Of a DNA stretch of 19,648 nucleotides, positions 6,675 to 14,945 are shown in pieces (the stretch's first letter is position 1; each line of letters opens with the position of its first letter). A program made the translations under genes and the position numbers. The notes under the pieces are model-generated. The model saw only the letters and a list, made by a program, of their open reading frames with translations. It made no database searches and was not told the DNA's origin. The stretch comes from Methanocorpusculum sp. (lineage in GTDB: Archaea > Halobacteriota > Methanomicrobia > Methanomicrobiales > Methanocorpusculaceae): contig DALTVZ010000098.1 of the NCBI GenBank assembly GCA_029987315.1, positions 1-19,648 on the forward strand, in the 5' to 3' direction.

Positions 6675-7697
6675 TCAGAAATTGGTTTCTGTATCCAGTC
6701 TCGCCCCATGCCGCCGTTTTTCCGGTTGAGGCAGTTCAGCTCTGATATCAACGTCCACTTCAACTTTTAGTTCCTCACGGATACTCAAGAGTTTGGCAAG
6801 GACCTCATCGACACCTTCGCCGGACACGGTGGACATGTTGAAGAATCCCTCAACTGCCTTCATATCGGATTTGTTGACCACAGAGATCATCGGTGCCGAA
6901 ATGATAGATTCGATCTCCTCGCGGAGTTTCATCTGGGAATCAAGTGAGTATCCACAGCTCTCACTTGCGTCTATGATGAACATGACCAAATCGGCTACGT
7001 ACACCAGAGCATTAAGCGCCTGCTTCTCAATGATGTTTCTCTCTTCATCGGCACGATCCAGAAGACCCGGGGTGTCGATGAACTGGATCTTATTCCTGCG
7101 TTCCGCATTCCTGTGACCGACGATAACGCCTTTTGTCGTAAACGGATAGGAGGCGACCTCAGGCTCGCCGCTGGAGACCAGACGGATGAATGAGGATTTG
7201 CCAACATTCGGATATCCGGCCACCACAATCGTAAATTCATCTGTGCTGATTACGGGAAGTTTTCTGAGAACATTTCTCACATCATTGAGATACCGCAGCG
7301 AGTCGTCTGCTCGATGAACGATCGAGGCTATTCGCGCAACAGCACGTCTTCTTTCGACCTGGGTGTCGGCCCAGCGCATGCCTTTTGTGATGCTGTTTCC
7401 CACATCGCGCACGTTCTTTGCTGCCCAACCCACCATGCCAAGATTCACCTTTAAGGCATCCATCCCAAATAAGATATCACACAGGTCCCGGTAAAAGGGC
7501 GGAAGCTCTTCAAACTCGGGAAAACTCTGGATAATTACCACCAGTTTGTCATGCGTCGCCTGGGTGATCGCCCTAACGAAATCTTCATTTGCATGACGTT
7601 TACTTGTTTTTTCCCGCATCTTTTTAGAAGCACGGCGGAAACTGCGGTCTAGCAGCTCGTCTGCTGTTGGAACTGTCGGGATTTTATCGAAGTACAT
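6675..7697 (-). CDS. NOG1-family GTPase, ribosome-assembly type
   Basis: A 340-aa GTP-binding protein related to Nog1, which in eukaryotes acts in large-subunit assembly. Residues 1-150 form the helical NOG1 N-terminal domain (MYFDKIPTVPTADELLDRSFRRASK is characteristic). The G domain follows: G1 GYPNVGKS (161-168), a switch Thr near 187, G3 DTPG (208-211) and G4 NKSD (275-278). The basic tail beyond 320 could touch RNA. The ATG appears leaderless, with a TATA-like element at 7718-7726 about 25 bases upstream. That element is shared with the divergent HTH-CBS regulator. The role in this organism is inferred from family knowledge. Confidence 0.9.
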   Translation of the reverse strand: MYFDKIPTVPTADELLDRSFRRASKKMREKTSKRHANEDFVRAITQATHDKLVVIIQSFPEFEELPPFYRDLCDILFGMDALKVNLGMVGWAAKNVRDVGNSITKGMRWADTQVERRRAVARIASIVHRADDSLRYLNDVRNVLRKLPVISTDEFTIVVAGYPNVGKSSFIRLVSSGEPEVASYPFTTKGVIVGHRNAERRNKIQFIDTPGLLDRADEERNIIEKQALNALVYVADLVMFIIDASESCGYSLDSQMKLREEIESIISAPMISVVNKSDMKAVEGFFNMSTVSGEGVDEVLAKLLSIREELKVEVDVDIRAELPQPEKRRHGARLDTETNF

Positions 7698-7716
7698 TTT
7701 TCATCCAATCCATTTG

Positions 7717-7728
7717 GTTTATTACTAT
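7717..7728. promoter_or_regulatory. Bidirectional TATA-like element between nog1 and the CBS regulator
   Basis: The start codons of two divergent genes (7697 minus, 7753 plus) are only 55 bases apart. One AT-rich block (GGTTTATTAC on plus) lies about 25-30 bases from each of them, the spacing expected for two leaderless transcripts. Initiation in one direction may exclude the other. Confidence 0.4.
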
Positions 7729-7752
7729 AGCAATCAGAAAGAATCAGTAAGT

Positions 7753-8631
7753 ATGGATCTGTCACTAATTCAAAAAGATATCCTTATTACTCTTATCTCG
7801 CTTTATCATCAATATTCGCATCCAATCAAGAGTGAGATCATCGCAGATATCATTCGAAGGAATCCCGGGACGGTCAGAAATCAGATGCTGGCACTCAAAG
7901 TTCTTGGATTAGTGGACGGTATTCCTGGTCCGAAAGGCGGATATCAGCCCACAGCGCGGGCATATACAGAACTGAACGTTTCATCGGATTACTCTGAGAG
8001 TGATGTGCCAATCCTGAAAAACGGTGAAAAGGTTGAAGGGGTGCGCGTGAATGAGATCGCTTTCACCACACTTACGCACGCGGATCTGTGTCATGCCCTG
8101 ATCAAGATCATCGGCAATGTGCGTTCATTTGATGTTGGTGATACGATAACCATCGGCCCAACTCCATTGAACAAACTACTTATCAAAGGAGAAGTTTTTG
8201 GAAAGGATGAGATCAATAGTGCCCTTCTTATCTCGACCTCTGAGATGACTTCTCTGCCGAAAAAACAGATACGTGAATATATGCGCACACCGCTGATCTC
8301 ACTCGAACCTGATATGACGCTCGCTTATGCTATGAAAACATTTCTGCAGAGAAGAATCCATGGAGCGCCGGTTGTTGAAAATGGAATTTTGCTTGGAATC
8401 GTCACAATGACCGATATCGTTTCGGCATTGGATCGCGAGCTGCCGACAACCGCCTTTGTATCTGAGGTGATGGTAACAAGGGTGATAACGATGCCTGGAG
8501 ATATGCGGCTGTATGAAGTTATCAAACAGTTCAAGGAAGAGAATGTTGGACGGGTCATCGTTACTGAGGATGGAAAACCCGCGGGGATCTTGACACATTC
8601 AGACATTATCCAGGTATTCCCTTCACTATAA
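7753..8631 (+). CDS. Transcriptional regulator: HTH, middle domain and two CBS domains
   Basis: A 292-aa protein. Residues 1-75 form a winged helix (MDLSLIQKDILITLISLYHQ, then RRNPGTVRNQMLALKVLGLVDGIPGPKGGY). Residues 85-160 form a middle domain. Two CBS domains follow (about 172-228 and 235-291), each ending in the GI(V/L)T-x-(T/S)DI motif. CBS pairs bind adenine nucleotides or SAM, so DNA binding is probably tuned by an energy or methyl-donor signal (inference). I choose the ATG at 7753 because the helix-turn-helix begins there and the TATA element sits about 30 bases upstream. An in-frame ATG at 7714 would lie before the transcription start. It is divergent from the NOG1 gene. Confidence 0.87.
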   Translation: MDLSLIQKDILITLISLYHQYSHPIKSEIIADIIRRNPGTVRNQMLALKVLGLVDGIPGPKGGYQPTARAYTELNVSSDYSESDVPILKNGEKVEGVRVNEIAFTTLTHADLCHALIKIIGNVRSFDVGDTITIGPTPLNKLLIKGEVFGKDEINSALLISTSEMTSLPKKQIREYMRTPLISLEPDMTLAYAMKTFLQRRIHGAPVVENGILLGIVTMTDIVSALDRELPTTAFVSEVMVTRVITMPGDMRLYEVIKQFKEENVGRVIVTEDGKPAGILTHSDIIQVFPSL

Positions 8632-8689
8632 TGATGCCCTTATACAAACGGATAAATACTAGCTTGTCACACGTTAAAACTGATTAACC

Positions 8690-8941
8690 ATGCAGAGTGA
8701 GCAGTTTACCCATAATATTCGCAGAAAGCGCGTCATGAGCACCGATGGTAAGATCATCGGTCAGATTAGAAACGTTACCTTTGATGCGCCGACTGGACAG
8801 TTGAAGGCCCTTCTTATTCGCCCTGATGCTGGTTTCGATACCACCGGATATAAAATCGAAAATGAAGCGATCACTCTGCCGTTTGAAGCAGTGAAGGACA
8901 TAACGGACTTCATTGTGGTCGACAGATATATGCTTCGTTGA
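8690..8941 (+). CDS. PRC-barrel domain protein
   Basis: An 83-aa single-domain PRC-barrel protein, a small beta-barrel common in euryarchaea. The opening RKRVMSTDGKIIGQIRNVTFDAPTGQLKALLIRP is the diagnostic pattern (a 'state, then degree of change' hairpin). It is followed by ITLPFEAVKDITDFIVVD. Archaeal relatives have been linked to RNA metabolism and cell division; no specific partner can be read here. A TATA-like GATAAATACT at about 8650 precedes the ATG by about 38 bases, giving at most a short leader. A hairpin terminator begins in the last codon. Confidence 0.85.
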   Translation: MQSEQFTHNIRRKRVMSTDGKIIGQIRNVTFDAPTGQLKALLIRPDAGFDTTGYKIENEAITLPFEAVKDITDFIVVDRYMLR

Positions 8942-8971
8942 ATGATTTTCAATACTTCATTCAATTTTTTT
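8938..8971 (+). terminator. Hairpin plus T-tract terminator of the PRC-barrel gene
   Basis: A 7-bp stem TTGAATG (8938-8944) with CATTCAA (8958-8964) is followed at once by a T7 run (8965-8971). The TGA stop codon (8939-8941) is inside the 5' arm. The T-run overlaps the stop codon of the convergent phosphatase gene (8970-8972). Confidence 0.65.
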
Positions 8972-9650
8972 AAAAATATTTTCGAAGAGCTGCGGCCGTT
9001 CCTTCGCCAAACGTTTTTTCCATGATTATGTCTGCAACATCTTTTGCTTCAGGTGAAGCACTTGACGGAACAACAGAGACTCCGCCAAGCTTCAACATCG
9101 ACACATCATTTATCGAATCTCCCGCGACCAGAAAGTCTGCAGGGACGAGCCCCATCAACTCTGCCAATTTTTCAAATGCGGCCCCTTTTGTGATCCCCGG
9201 GACCTGTAAGTGAATAGCAAACCCTGTGTCGATAACGACGACAGGTGTGTCCTTAAGTATCTCCATTATGACTTCTGTTGGCGCATCCCGGGAAAATGCA
9301 ATATCTGAGTCTCGATATCTGATACTGAAAAGACGAAGATCATCGCCTTTTGGTTGAAGTTCCGTAACTACTTTTTCATAGGCTGCAAGACAAATATCCT
9401 GATCACCGGCAACCTGCTTTTGGCCAAGATATCCTAAGCGATAGACCCCGCCGTTTTCAGCGATGATCGTACCATCTGTTCCAATCATGTGAGAGAAGGC
9501 GTCAAGGAAACAAAGTGTATTTCCGGATGCAAGAATGATTGGAATTCCGTTATCGAGTATTCTGCGCATTTCATCAACAACTTTTGTTGAAAGTCTGCGC
9601 CGGTCGTCTGTCAATGTGCCGTCGATATCGGTGATGAATGCTTTCAGCAT
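8970..9650 (-). CDS. HAD-family phosphatase, archaeal phosphoglycolate phosphatase type
   Basis: A 226-aa HAD enzyme with a Cof-like (type IIB) cap. Motif I is FITDIDGTLT (nucleophile Asp8, acid Asp10). Motif II is ILASGN (Ser42), motif III is Lys155 in ITKGAAFEKL, and motif IV is VAGDSINDVSML (175-186, Asp178 and Asp182). Archaeal proteins of this type (as in Thermoplasma) hydrolyse 2-phosphoglycolate, but the wider family also takes sugar phosphates. I start at the ATG at 9650. A longer frame to 9752 exists, but it overlaps radA and adds residues not seen in the family. The ATG lies 19 bases past the radA stop, so the two are probably co-transcribed. Confidence 0.85.
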   Translation of the reverse strand: MLKAFITDIDGTLTDDRRRLSTKVVDEMRRILDNGIPIILASGNTLCFLDAFSHMIGTDGTIIAENGGVYRLGYLGQKQVAGDQDICLAAYEKVVTELQPKGDDLRLFSIRYRDSDIAFSRDAPTEVIMEILKDTPVVVIDTGFAIHLQVPGITKGAAFEKLAELMGLVPADFLVAGDSINDVSMLKLGGVSVVPSSASPEAKDVADIIMEKTFGEGTAAALRKYF

Positions 9651-9669
9651 ATTAAAAATAATATTTGGG

Positions 9670-10659
9670 TCAGCAGGGCTTGATACCTGCGGTTTCGACC
9701 ATGAAAGTTGCTTCTCCTTCCGGAAGGTTGGGGCTGTCCACCAGTCTTGCAATACGTTTGCCGGCTTTGCTCTTTCTCAAATAGACGCGGAAAGTTGCTG
9801 TATGGCCTACAATGTTTCCTCCTATAGGCTTAGTCGGATCGCCGAACATAAGTCCGGGGTTTGACATCACCTGATTTGTGACCAAAGCGACCGCGTTCAA
9901 GTCATCGACCAGTTTAAAGAGATCATGCATATGCCGGTTGAGTTTTTGCTGTCTGCCTGCAAGTGCTCCGCGGCCGGCATATTCTGATCGAAATAGACCG
10001 GTCAAGGAGTCGATGATGATAAGTTTCACCGGAAGACTGGTTGATGCCAGTTCATTGGAAAGTTCACGAGCCGTGTCGATCAGCAGCATCTGATGATCCG
10101 ATGAGTGGGCGCGCGCCACATGAATATTTGCAAGACATTCTTCAGCTGATGGAAGGGTGTAGCCTTCTGGAAGGTCTGCAAGTTCCAGTCCTTCGGCCAT
10201 CTGCTCGATACGTTCGGGGCGGAAGGTATTTTCCGTATCGATGTACAGACAGCTGCCGGAAAGTCCGCCAAGTTCCTGCGGAAGCTGGCAGTTGATCGCA
10301 AGTTGATGAGCGATCTGAGATTTTCCAGAGCCAAACTCACCATAGAGTTCGGTGATCGCCTGTGATTCAAGGCCGCCGCCAAACAACTCATCGATCTCGG
10401 GAACAAGGACCTTCAGTTTAAGAATGTCCTGTCTACGTGCAAGAATATCGGTCCCGGTCTTGAACCCGCCGATATCTGCCATCTCACGGGCAGCTTTGAT
10501 GATCTTCTTTGTGGTAGACTCCCCAAGTTCAGCTGCCTCTGCCAAATCGAGCGGTGTTGCGGTAGCGATACTTTCAACTGTGATGTATCCTGCCTCACGG
10601 AGTCGGTCAGATGTTGCCGGTCCCACTCCTGGGATGTCTTCAATTTCAAGTGCTGTCAT
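9670..10659 (-). CDS. radA: DNA repair and recombination protein RadA
   Basis: A 329-aa archaeal RecA/Rad51 recombinase forming nucleoprotein filaments on single-stranded DNA for strand exchange. A helix-hairpin-helix N-domain (about 5-60, [20 protein letters not shown]) precedes the polymerisation segment GGFKTG (64-69) and the ATPase core. The core has Walker A GEFGSGKS (107-114), Walker B LIIIDS (213-218), and the L1/L2 regions around [16 protein letters not shown] and TNQVMSNPG...[12 protein letters not shown]. The fourth position of the F-x-T-A polymerisation motif is Gly rather than Ala, which I believe is also seen in some haloarchaeal RadA. A TATA box GTTTATATGG (10711-10720) and an AGGAG site precede the ATG. 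Confidence 0.96.
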   Translation of the reverse strand: MTALEIEDIPGVGPATSDRLREAGYITVESIATATPLDLAEAAELGESTTKKIIKAAREMADIGGFKTGTDILARRQDILKLKVLVPEIDELFGGGLESQAITELYGEFGSGKSQIAHQLAINCQLPQELGGLSGSCLYIDTENTFRPERIEQMAEGLELADLPEGYTLPSAEECLANIHVARAHSSDHQMLLIDTARELSNELASTSLPVKLIIIDSLTGLFRSEYAGRGALAGRQQKLNRHMHDLFKLVDDLNAVALVTNQVMSNPGLMFGDPTKPIGGNIVGHTATFRVYLRKSKAGKRIARLVDSPNLPEGEATFMVETAGIKPC

Positions 10660-10710
10660 ATCTTCTTGTGCTCCTGTTTATTCAGATATACTAATACTTC
10701 AACACCGAGC

Positions 10711-10734
10711 CATATAAACCCCTAACCGCGCGGT
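10711..10734 (-). promoter_or_regulatory. radA promoter with adjacent palindrome
   Basis: On the minus strand GTTTATATGG (complement of about 10711-10720) is a strong TATA box, with a purine-rich element before it. It predicts transcription from about 10687 and a 28-nt leader carrying AGGAG. A perfect 10-bp palindrome ACCGCGCGGT (10725-10734) lies just upstream of the box and may bind a regulator (inference). Confidence 0.5.
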
Positions 10735-10797
10735 GCGATAGTGCCCCGATATTTTTGAAAAACACCCTCCCCTCTCAGTGAGCTGCTTATTTATTTT

Positions 10798-10820
10798 TGC
10801 AAAATTTCCGGCATTTTGCA
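10798..10820. promoter_or_regulatory. 8-7-8 dyad upstream of the 61-aa gene
   Basis: TGCAAAAT (10798-10805) and ATTTTGCA (10813-10820) form an exact inverted repeat with a 7-base spacer, a form typical of dimeric regulator sites. It lies 13 bases before a TATA-like CTTATATTC (10834-10842) of the 61-aa gene. The dyad is seen; operator function is inferred. Confidence 0.45.
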
Positions 10821-10863
10821 CCTCTTCGATACTCTTATATTCGCCCTTGACCCATGTACCGCT

Positions 10864-11049
10864 ATGACCGGAAACGATAACTCTGAATACAAAAATGCTC
10901 TTCTGGAAATGGCAGGGGAGATCGCAAATAATCCCCTAATCAAGCCTATAATCGATCAGGTCGTGTATGACTTCATCAAGTCTCCTGAATGCAAAAGAGC
11001 GTTTGTTGAATACGCCAAACGGAAAATCACTGACAAACTAGGATTATAG
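10864..11049 (+). CDS. Small unrecognised protein, 61 aa
   Basis: The protein begins MTGNDNSEYKNALLEMAGE and appears all-helical and soluble, with an alternating charged/hydrophobic pattern and a basic C-terminal part (ECKRAFVEYAKRKITDKLGL). I do not recognise the family. I start at 10864 because the TATA-like box at 10834-10842 lies about 25 bases upstream, fitting a leaderless mRNA; an in-frame ATG at 10816 precedes that box. The stop codon (TAG, 11047-11049) overlaps the last codons of the convergent rpa gene, whose TAA ends at 11044. An operator-like dyad upstream suggests it is regulated. Confidence 0.65.
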   Translation: MTGNDNSEYKNALLEMAGEIANNPLIKPIIDQVVYDFIKSPECKRAFVEYAKRKITDKLGL

Positions 11050-12318
11050 GAGTGAGGTGAGACGGCGGACCAGAGAGTCCGTATCAGTTTGATGTGGTGC
11101 AAGGTTCATAACCTCTATCCGCCCGTTTCGGCAGTAACCTTCGACATCAATAGTGGTCCCGGGCAGTAGGGTTTCATCTGTGAGAAGTATCCAGACATGT
11201 TTTCCGTCATCAAGCGAGAGACCCTCAGGTCGCGGTATCACCATTCCAGATACAAATACCATCTCACCTTGTGTGGGGAGGGGTTTGATCGCCGCTCCGC
11301 GTCCAACTGAGAGCTCGAGCTCCCCATAACGATTCAGTTTGGCAAAGCTGTTTATCACCTGTACCAAATCTCCTGGTAAAAACAGATCATCAGCAGCATC
11401 CCCCCAGATCGCAACATTGGTCATATTTTTTTTGGAAGATCCGTATATACGTATATTTCTGACACGTGACTCTGTTCCACGTCTTGTGGTGAAGGTCCTG
11501 ATCTCGGAAACGGATGTAACTACCCCTGAAACAACGGGATTTAATCCATCAGTAACACCATCTGCATCGATTGAAAGGACCTCGATCTCGTTTGGCAGGA
11601 CGCTGATCTCTGCCGAGTCTGAGACAACGTACTCAACAATTCCCTCGTCTTCCTTTCTCTGTACTCCGGTTATCGAGACAGACATTCCCTCCCCCACCTC
11701 AGAAAATAGCTCGGGCGTCCAGCAGACGAGCCGCGCCGTGCCTGAGGCATCACCAATGATGAATTCTTGGAGAGATGATGGTGTTCCATCCCGTCGGAGG
11801 ATCTCCTTTATAGGAAATGTAACCAATATTTTCCCAACCAGAGGCGAGGTCATGGCCTCGGACAAGGGTTGTTTTTTTGTTTCAACTATGATCACATTGC
11901 TCTCACGAAGAGCAAGGCAGGTCACCTCTTTTTTTCCGAGTCTAGGTTTAGCGATGACTTCAATAACTGAGCCGACTTCCAGTTCGGATGAGGCTTCGGC
12001 CCGCTCATCCCATAGGCTCATTGCCACTGTTCCTGTGGGGTCACCTAGGACAACGGAGGCAACAAGACCTGGCGGTTCCCCCTCGCGAGTGAACTCACGA
12101 GGAGGCTTGATCTCCAAGATCTTGCCAAAAAAAGAAACTATGGATGTCTGAGCGGACGTGATGTCTCCGATTTTTATATGGCTTCGGCCAAGCTCTTCGA
12201 CAACCAACATTGCTGCCGTGACCTCGTCCACCAGACCTCCGAGAGACTCGGCTTTTTGTTCTACACGCTCATCGAACGCTTCTTTTGTGAGCAAATCAGA
12301 GACAAGCGCGTAATGCAT
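11044..12318 (-). CDS. Replication protein A-like single-stranded DNA-binding protein, multi-OB-fold
   Basis: A 424-aa RPA of the euryarchaeal type, expected to coat single-stranded DNA in replication and repair. After a helical N-terminus (1-45) come successive OB-fold repeats. The first (about 50-155) starts KIGDITSAQTSIVSFFGKILEI and has GDPTGTVAMSLWDE. The second (about 160-255) has GDASGTARLVCW. The third (about 260-350) has ESRVRNIRIYGSSKKNMTNVAIW. A possible further OB-like part (about 350-410) follows. No cysteine cluster for the zinc finger of some archaeal RPAs is present. It lies three bases after lysA, so it is the last gene of dapL-lysA-rpa, an unusual partner for lysine genes. 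Confidence 0.9.
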   Translation of the reverse strand: MHYALVSDLLTKEAFDERVEQKAESLGGLVDEVTAAMLVVEELGRSHIKIGDITSAQTSIVSFFGKILEIKPPREFTREGEPPGLVASVVLGDPTGTVAMSLWDERAEASSELEVGSVIEVIAKPRLGKKEVTCLALRESNVIIVETKKQPLSEAMTSPLVGKILVTFPIKEILRRDGTPSSLQEFIIGDASGTARLVCWTPELFSEVGEGMSVSITGVQRKEDEGIVEYVVSDSAEISVLPNEIEVLSIDADGVTDGLNPVVSGVVTSVSEIRTFTTRRGTESRVRNIRIYGSSKKNMTNVAIWGDAADDLFLPGDLVQVINSFAKLNRYGELELSVGRGAAIKPLPTQGEMVFVSGMVIPRPEGLSLDDGKHVWILLTDETLLPGTTIDVEGYCRNGRIEVMNLAPHQTDTDSLVRRLTSLL

Positions 12319-12321
12319 TTG

Positions 12322-13623
12322 TTAGTTCCTGTGCCAGGAAGGAATGACGACACAAGCGGTCATTTCTTCATAGGTTTCAGAACGGCGCATAAGTTCTGCC
12401 TTGTCTTTGTTGACAAGAACTTCGGCACATCGTGGGCGGGAGTTGTATTGGGATGACATCGCATATCCATATGCTCCTGTATCAAGAATCGCGATTATAT
12501 CTCCAACTTCTACAATGGGTAACGCCCGGTCAGCTGCAAGAATGTCACCTGTTTCACAGATAGGGCCGGTCACGGTATAGATTTCTTTTGCCGGTTGGTC
12601 TGCTTTATTTGCAACAACGACCTCGTGCCAGGAGTCATACATCGCCGGGCGGATCAGCAGATTGAACCCTGCATCTACGTTCACGAACGTTTTGTGGACC
12701 TTTTTCACCGAGTTGACTTTAGTTAGAAGAACTGTGGACTCACCAACCATCCATCTGCCTGGCTCGACCCAAAACGCAGGTGAGATCCCGGCATTTTTAC
12801 ATCCTTCAAGGAATATTGGCATTACTGCTGCCGCATATTCCTCGGGGGTTGGTGCCTTGTCAACGTTTCCTTGACGGTGATACGGGATACCTAGACCGCC
12901 GCCGAAATCAATGAACTCAAGTTTGACGCCGATCTTTGTTATCTCTGCAGCAACATCCATGATGACTTTGCATGCGATTGCAAAGGGTTCAATCTCGAGG
13001 ATCTGTGATCCGATATGGCAGTGCATCCCAACGGGAATAACATTTTCAAGGGAAAGAGCCTCACGGTATGCGTCTAGGATCATGGCGGCCGGGATGCCAA
13101 ACTTGCTGTTTTTGATACCTGTCGCAATTTTTGGATGAGTGGGGACATCAATTTCAGGGTTGACTCTAAATCCGATTTTGGCGGTCTTCTTCAACTGTTT
13201 TGAAATGACGTCGATCTGATGAAGTTCATCGACAGAGTCGACCGAGATTTTGATGCCCTTTTCAATTGCTGCCCGAAGGTCTGCTTCGGTTTTCGAACTG
13301 CCGTTAAAAAGAAGTATCTCTGCTGGGATTCCGGCTTCAAGTGCGGCACGCATCTCACCAAGCGAGAAAATATCAGCACCGGCTCCTTCGCGTGCAAGTG
13401 ACTGAATGATTACCGGATTTTCATTTGCCTTTGCTGCATAAAGTAACTGTACGTTGGCTGAATACTTCTTTAGCGCCGCTTCATAGCGTCGGAAGTTACC
13501 GGTCACGTGATTTTCATTCGTTACATACAGTGGGGTCCCAAATTTTTTCACAAGAGAAATACAGTCCACGCCCCCGCAGAAAAGGTGGCCGCCACTGACA
13601 GATAGTGATTCGGGAAGTTTCAT
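12322..13623 (-). CDS. lysA: Diaminopimelate decarboxylase
   Basis: A 433-aa PLP enzyme of the alanine-racemase fold (type III), making L-lysine from meso-diaminopimelate in the last step of the pathway. The PLP lysine is Lys65 in LLYAAKANENP. GMHCHIGSQI, the phosphate-binding FGGGLGIPY and PGRWMVGESTVLLTKV follow. The C-terminal barrel carries GPICETGDILAADR, whose Cys and Glu form the substrate pocket. Length is normal. The ATG lies one base past the dapL TAA, with GAGG a few bases upstream inside dapL, so the two are translationally coupled. Archaea generally lack peptidoglycan, so the product serves protein synthesis. Confidence 0.95.
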   Translation of the reverse strand: MKLPESLSVSGGHLFCGGVDCISLVKKFGTPLYVTNENHVTGNFRRYEAALKKYSANVQLLYAAKANENPVIIQSLAREGAGADIFSLGEMRAALEAGIPAEILLFNGSSKTEADLRAAIEKGIKISVDSVDELHQIDVISKQLKKTAKIGFRVNPEIDVPTHPKIATGIKNSKFGIPAAMILDAYREALSLENVIPVGMHCHIGSQILEIEPFAIACKVIMDVAAEITKIGVKLEFIDFGGGLGIPYHRQGNVDKAPTPEEYAAAVMPIFLEGCKNAGISPAFWVEPGRWMVGESTVLLTKVNSVKKVHKTFVNVDAGFNLLIRPAMYDSWHEVVVANKADQPAKEIYTVTGPICETGDILAADRALPIVEVGDIIAILDTGAYGYAMSSQYNSRPRCAEVLVNKDKAELMRRSETYEEMTACVVIPSWHRN

Positions 13624-13624
13624 A

Positions 13625-14779
13625 TTATCCTCGTATGCCGCATTCGTTCATGCGGACAATTGCTTCATTTATTCTTTCGACCGAACGGGTCATGGCAAAG
13701 CGAATGTATCCTGAACCGGACGCTCCAAAGCCTGTTCCCGGTGTTACGACGATACCTGCTTCATTGATCATTTTTGCAACGAACTCGACCGAGTCAGGTA
13801 CTTTCATCCAGACATAGAAGGAGGCTTTTGGTACAGTCACCTCAAATCCAAGTGATCGAAGACCGGTAACAAGCGCGTCGCGGCGTTCCTGATATACTGC
13901 GCACGCCTGAGCGACACAATCCTGCGGCCCTGTAAGAGCGGCGATCGCTGCACGCTGGATCGCATCAAAGACACCGGAATCGATGTTGGTTTTGACTCTC
14001 CCGAATGCCTCGATGAGCCCTGCATTTCCAACACACATGCCGATACGCCAGCCGGTCATATTGTATGTTTTTGAGAGGGAGTGAGTCTCAAGTCCAATAT
14101 CCATTGCTCCTTTTGCTTCAAGGAATGAAGGAGATTTGTAGCCGTCAAAGGAGATCTCTGAGTAGGCGTTGTCGTGAACGACTATGATATTGTTATCTTT
14201 TGCAAACTCTACGGTCTCTTCAAAAAAGTCCATAGATGCTACTGCTCCAGTCGGATTGTTAGGGTACCCGATGAACATCAGTTTTGCGCCAGAGAGAACT
14301 TCCTTTGGGATCGCGGAGTAGTCTGGAAGGTAGTTGTTCTTTTCCAGAAGCGGCATCGGATGACATTTTCCCTCTGCAAAGAGTGTAGAGGTCTTGTAAA
14401 CTGGATACCCTGGATCTGAAGCAAGCACATAATCCCCTGGATTCACAAATGCTTCAGGGATGTGTGCAATTCCCTCTTTGGATCCAATTAGTGCAAGGAC
14501 CTCTTTTTTCGGGTCGAGTTTGACACCAAAGCGTCTATCATACCATGTTGCTACTGCTTTTCTGTATTCAAGCATCCCTAAGTAGTCAGGATAATGATGA
14601 GTTGCTGGATCTCGAGCGGCTTCACATAACGCATCAACAATATGCTTAGGTGTTGGTAGATCAGGGTCCCCCACACCAAGATCGATCAAATCAACACCCT
14701 CAGCACGCTTCTGTGCCTTCAATACATCTATCTGAGCAAAAAGATACGGGGGTAAATTGTCAAGCCGTTTTGCATACAT
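13625..14779 (-). CDS. dapL: LL-diaminopimelate aminotransferase
   Basis: A 384-aa class I/II PLP aminotransferase converting tetrahydrodipicolinate with glutamate directly to LL-diaminopimelate, bypassing the succinylase and acetylase steps. Seen are LIDLGVGDPDLPTP (31-44), GSKEGIAHIPEAFVNPGD (99-116), YPNNPTG (172-178), DNAYSEISFDG (203-213), and the PLP lysine Lys237 in SLSKTYNMTGWRIG. The SKEGIAH and N-terminal DLGVGDPD patterns are the best guides to DapL among related aminotransferases, and the adjacent lysA supports it strongly. The mRNA seems leaderless: AATAAATTAA (14801-14810) gives a TATA centre about 25 bases before the ATG. This is the promoter-proximal gene of the operon. Confidence 0.92.
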   Translation of the reverse strand: MYAKRLDNLPPYLFAQIDVLKAQKRAEGVDLIDLGVGDPDLPTPKHIVDALCEAARDPATHHYPDYLGMLEYRKAVATWYDRRFGVKLDPKKEVLALIGSKEGIAHIPEAFVNPGDYVLASDPGYPVYKTSTLFAEGKCHPMPLLEKNNYLPDYSAIPKEVLSGAKLMFIGYPNNPTGAVASMDFFEETVEFAKDNNIIVVHDNAYSEISFDGYKSPSFLEAKGAMDIGLETHSLSKTYNMTGWRIGMCVGNAGLIEAFGRVKTNIDSGVFDAIQRAAIAALTGPQDCVAQACAVYQERRDALVTGLRSLGFEVTVPKASFYVWMKVPDSVEFVAKMINEAGIVVTPGTGFGASGSGYIRFAMTRSVERINEAIVRMNECGIRG

Positions 14780-14797
14780 TGGTATCTTATTAGACGT

Positions 14798-14810
14798 GCA
14801 AATAAATTAA
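14798..14810 (-). promoter_or_regulatory. Promoter of the dapL-lysA-rpa operon
   Basis: TTAATTTATT on minus is the only strong TATA-like box before dapL. It predicts a start at or next to the ATG at 14779. No comparable box precedes lysA or rpa, consistent with a single transcript. Confidence 0.45.
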
Positions 14811-14845
14811 GACGTTTGACTGGGGACTCTATATTTTTCGACTTA

Positions 14846-14945
14846 GCTGATTTTATTTGCGTGATCGAAATTTCTGGAACGCTAAATGTCTGAGGATAAA
14901 ATGATGGAAAAATTGTCTGTAATTTCCAGTAAAGATAAAATCAGC
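14846..14945. repeat. Long-range inverted repeat in the dapL/winged-helix intergenic region
   Basis: GCTGATTTTAT (14846-14856) and ATAAAATCAGC (14935-14945) are exact 11-base inverted repeats. Nested within them, CTGGAA (14874-14879) pairs with TTCCAG (14923-14928). TGGAAA/TTTCCA offers an alternative inner hairpin. The 230-base gap holds no recognised gene; a 28-codon frame (14886-14972) lies inside. It could be a structured RNA, an attachment-like site or a protein-binding region. Confidence 0.4.

Noticed and set aside
9651..9752. Longer N-terminus for the HAD phosphatase starting at 9752.
   Set aside because: It would overlap radA by 83 bases, and the HAD motif DxDGT normally begins within ten residues of the start, as it does from 9650.
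11339..12151. Open frame of 270 codons on the plus strand inside rpa.
   Set aside because: It is antisense to rpa, and its Ser/Thr/Pro-rich translation is typical of the shadow of a real gene.
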